Below, in pieces: positions 6,692 to 7,646 of a stretch of DNA of 7,646 nt (position 1 is the stretch's first letter; each line of letters starts with the position of its first letter). The notes beneath the pieces are model-generated. The model had not been told where the DNA came from. It was given only the letters and a program-made list of their open reading frames with translations, and did not search any database. Origin of the DNA: Beijerinckiaceae bacterium (lineage in GTDB: Bacteria > Pseudomonadota > Alphaproteobacteria > Rhizobiales > Beijerinckiaceae). The stretch is taken from the NCBI GenBank assembly GCA_947458675.1, contig CANHAW010000086.1:1-7646 (forward strand), read 5' to 3'. The position numbers and the translations under genes were made by a program.

Positions 6692-7646
6692 ATGCACGGT
6701 CGATCCAAGGCTTGGCTTTTCGGTGTCTCAACGGCGCTGGCGGTGGCGGCCGTCGCCTTTCTGGCATGGCAGGTCATCGACCAGAATCCGCGGCTTTTTG
6801 CCGGCAGCGCTCCGTCCACTCCCATTTCCAATTCACCTCTGGTCAATCCACCTGCTGCCAATCCACCGGCTCAGGCGAGCACGAGCCCGCAGGAGGCGCA
6901 AGCCCCGCGCGCGCCCGCTCGCCCGGATGTGAGGCCCTCCTTCGATATTGTGCGCGTCGAGCCGGGCGGCGAGGCGGTGATTGCCGGTCGTGCCGCGCCG
7001 GGCGCCGTCGTGCGCTTGCGGAATAAGGGCGTCGTGATCGGGGAGACGAAGGCCGATGAAAACGGCCATTTTGCTCTGGTTCCGCGCGCGCTTGGCACTG
7101 GCGAACATTTGCTGACGCTGGATGTCGAGGGCAGTGCTGCCGGCATGCAGGGCCAGTCCGTCACGATTGTGGTGCCGGCCGAGCGCAGCGCAGAAGTCGT
7201 GGTGGCGCTGTCTGAGCCTGGCGTTGCGACCCGCATTCTCTCCGACAGGCCGCCGGCGCCGTCTGCGCCGAGCCCGGCGCTCAGAATTCGCAGCGCCGAG
7301 GCCGATGAATCGGGCGGCTTCTATGCGACGGGAACGGCTGCCCCCGGCGCGACCGTGCGCCTGTCGCTGAATGGCGTCGCCGTGGCGACGGTCGAGGCCG
7401 ACAAGGAGGGGCGCTGGTCCTTAAAAGTCGAGCGCGGCATGAAAAGCGGCGCCTATCTTGTGCGCGCCGATCAGATCGATGCCGCCGGCAAAATATTGGC
7501 GCAGGCGGAAGTGCCCTTCGATTATCCCGAGCGCCCAGCTCCGCCACAAGTGGCCGCGCCCGCGCCGGCGCCCGCCAAGCCGGGCGATGCGGCCCATGCC
7601 GTCGTGCCGGAAGTGCGCAGCGTCACCGTCCAGCGCGGCGACAGCC
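6692..7646 (+). CDS. Membrane-anchored protein with two Ig-like repeats and a LysM start (partial, 3' end outside window)
   Basis: The first 318 residues are visible. A basic start (HGRSK) and one hydrophobic segment at about 8-26 anchor it in the inner membrane or act as an uncleaved signal. A Pro/Ala/Ser/Asn-rich linker (about 38-80) leads to two related beta-sandwich repeats, about 84-162 and 197-280, which share A..AAPGA.VRL...GV.......AD..G...L. A second Pro/Ala linker (281-304) leads to VRSVTVQRGDS at the window edge, which reads as the start of a LysM peptidoglycan-binding domain. The likely role is a periplasmic, cell-wall-binding envelope protein; the specific function is unknown. 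Start 6692 is chosen because GAGG (6682-6685) is 6 nt upstream; the in-frame ATG at 6686 touches that site directly. Confidence 0.85.
   Translation, partial: MHGRSKAWLFGVSTALAVAAVAFLAWQVIDQNPRLFAGSAPSTPISNSPLVNPPAANPPAQASTSPQEAQAPRAPARPDVRPSFDIVRVEPGGEAVIAGRAAPGAVVRLRNKGVVIGETKADENGHFALVPRALGTGEHLLTLDVEGSAAGMQGQSVTIVVPAERSAEVVVALSEPGVATRILSDRPPAPSAPSPALRIRSAEADESGGFYATGTAAPGATVRLSLNGVAVATVEADKEGRWSLKVERGMKSGAYLVRADQIDAAGKILAQAEVPFDYPERPAPPQVAAPAPAPAKPGDAAHAVVPEVRSVTVQRGDS

Noticed and set aside
6015..6932. 305-codon + strand ORF across the LOG gene
   Set aside because: It is antisense to the LOG protein, whose catalytic motifs are intact, and then runs out of frame into the LysM protein gene.

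Overview
The window reads as a GC-rich alphaproteobacterial chromosome segment, most likely Hyphomicrobiales (Rhizobiales). The evidence is a DUF2865 secreted protein (a family I know mainly from that order), a GluRS C-terminal tail of the type seen there, a citramalate-synthase-type CimA next to cysS, and strong G/C third-position codon use. There are no insertion sequences, CRISPR arrays, tRNAs or phage genes; this is housekeeping chromosome.

Layout. At the left edge the last ~53 codons of a glutamyl-tRNA synthetase gene (gltX, +) run tail-to-tail into a secreted DUF2865 protein (-), and the two ends overlap by 56 bp. A divergent 144-bp gap, in which I see no convincing promoter, leads to creA (+), a small periplasmic protein. 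Its stop codon lies 3 bp from the end of a small cysteine-containing secreted protein of unknown function (-). After a 273-bp gap come three + strand genes joined by ATGA start/stop overlaps: cysS (cysteinyl-tRNA synthetase), a GNAT acetyltransferase and cimA ((R)-citramalate synthase, first step of the pyruvate route to isoleucine). cimA overlaps the end of a convergent LOG-family gene (-) by 4 bp. A divergent 104-bp gap with no clear promoter leads to a membrane-anchored Ig-like/LysM protein (+) cut by the right edge.

The most interesting part is the gap before cysS. It holds a 14-codon ORF, MTRHTCIICRIIIS, with 2 Cys and 5 Ile codons: the amino acid charged by the first operon enzyme and the one made through the last. 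A sigma70-like promoter is placed so that transcription could start at or next to its ATG, giving a leaderless leader-peptide mRNA. Directly after its stop are two mutually exclusive RNA folds. One is a 13-bp closing helix around two small hairpins, which leaves the cysS Shine-Dalgarno free. The other is an 11-bp helix that buries the Shine-Dalgarno completely. Together this looks like a Cys/Ile-sensing ribosome-mediated attenuator acting on cysS translation. I know of no described dual Cys/Ile attenuator on a cysS-cimA operon; the model is inferred from sequence alone.

There is no room for ordinary intrinsic terminators between the three convergent pairs (gltX/DUF2865, creA/small protein, cimA/LOG), which overlap or abut.
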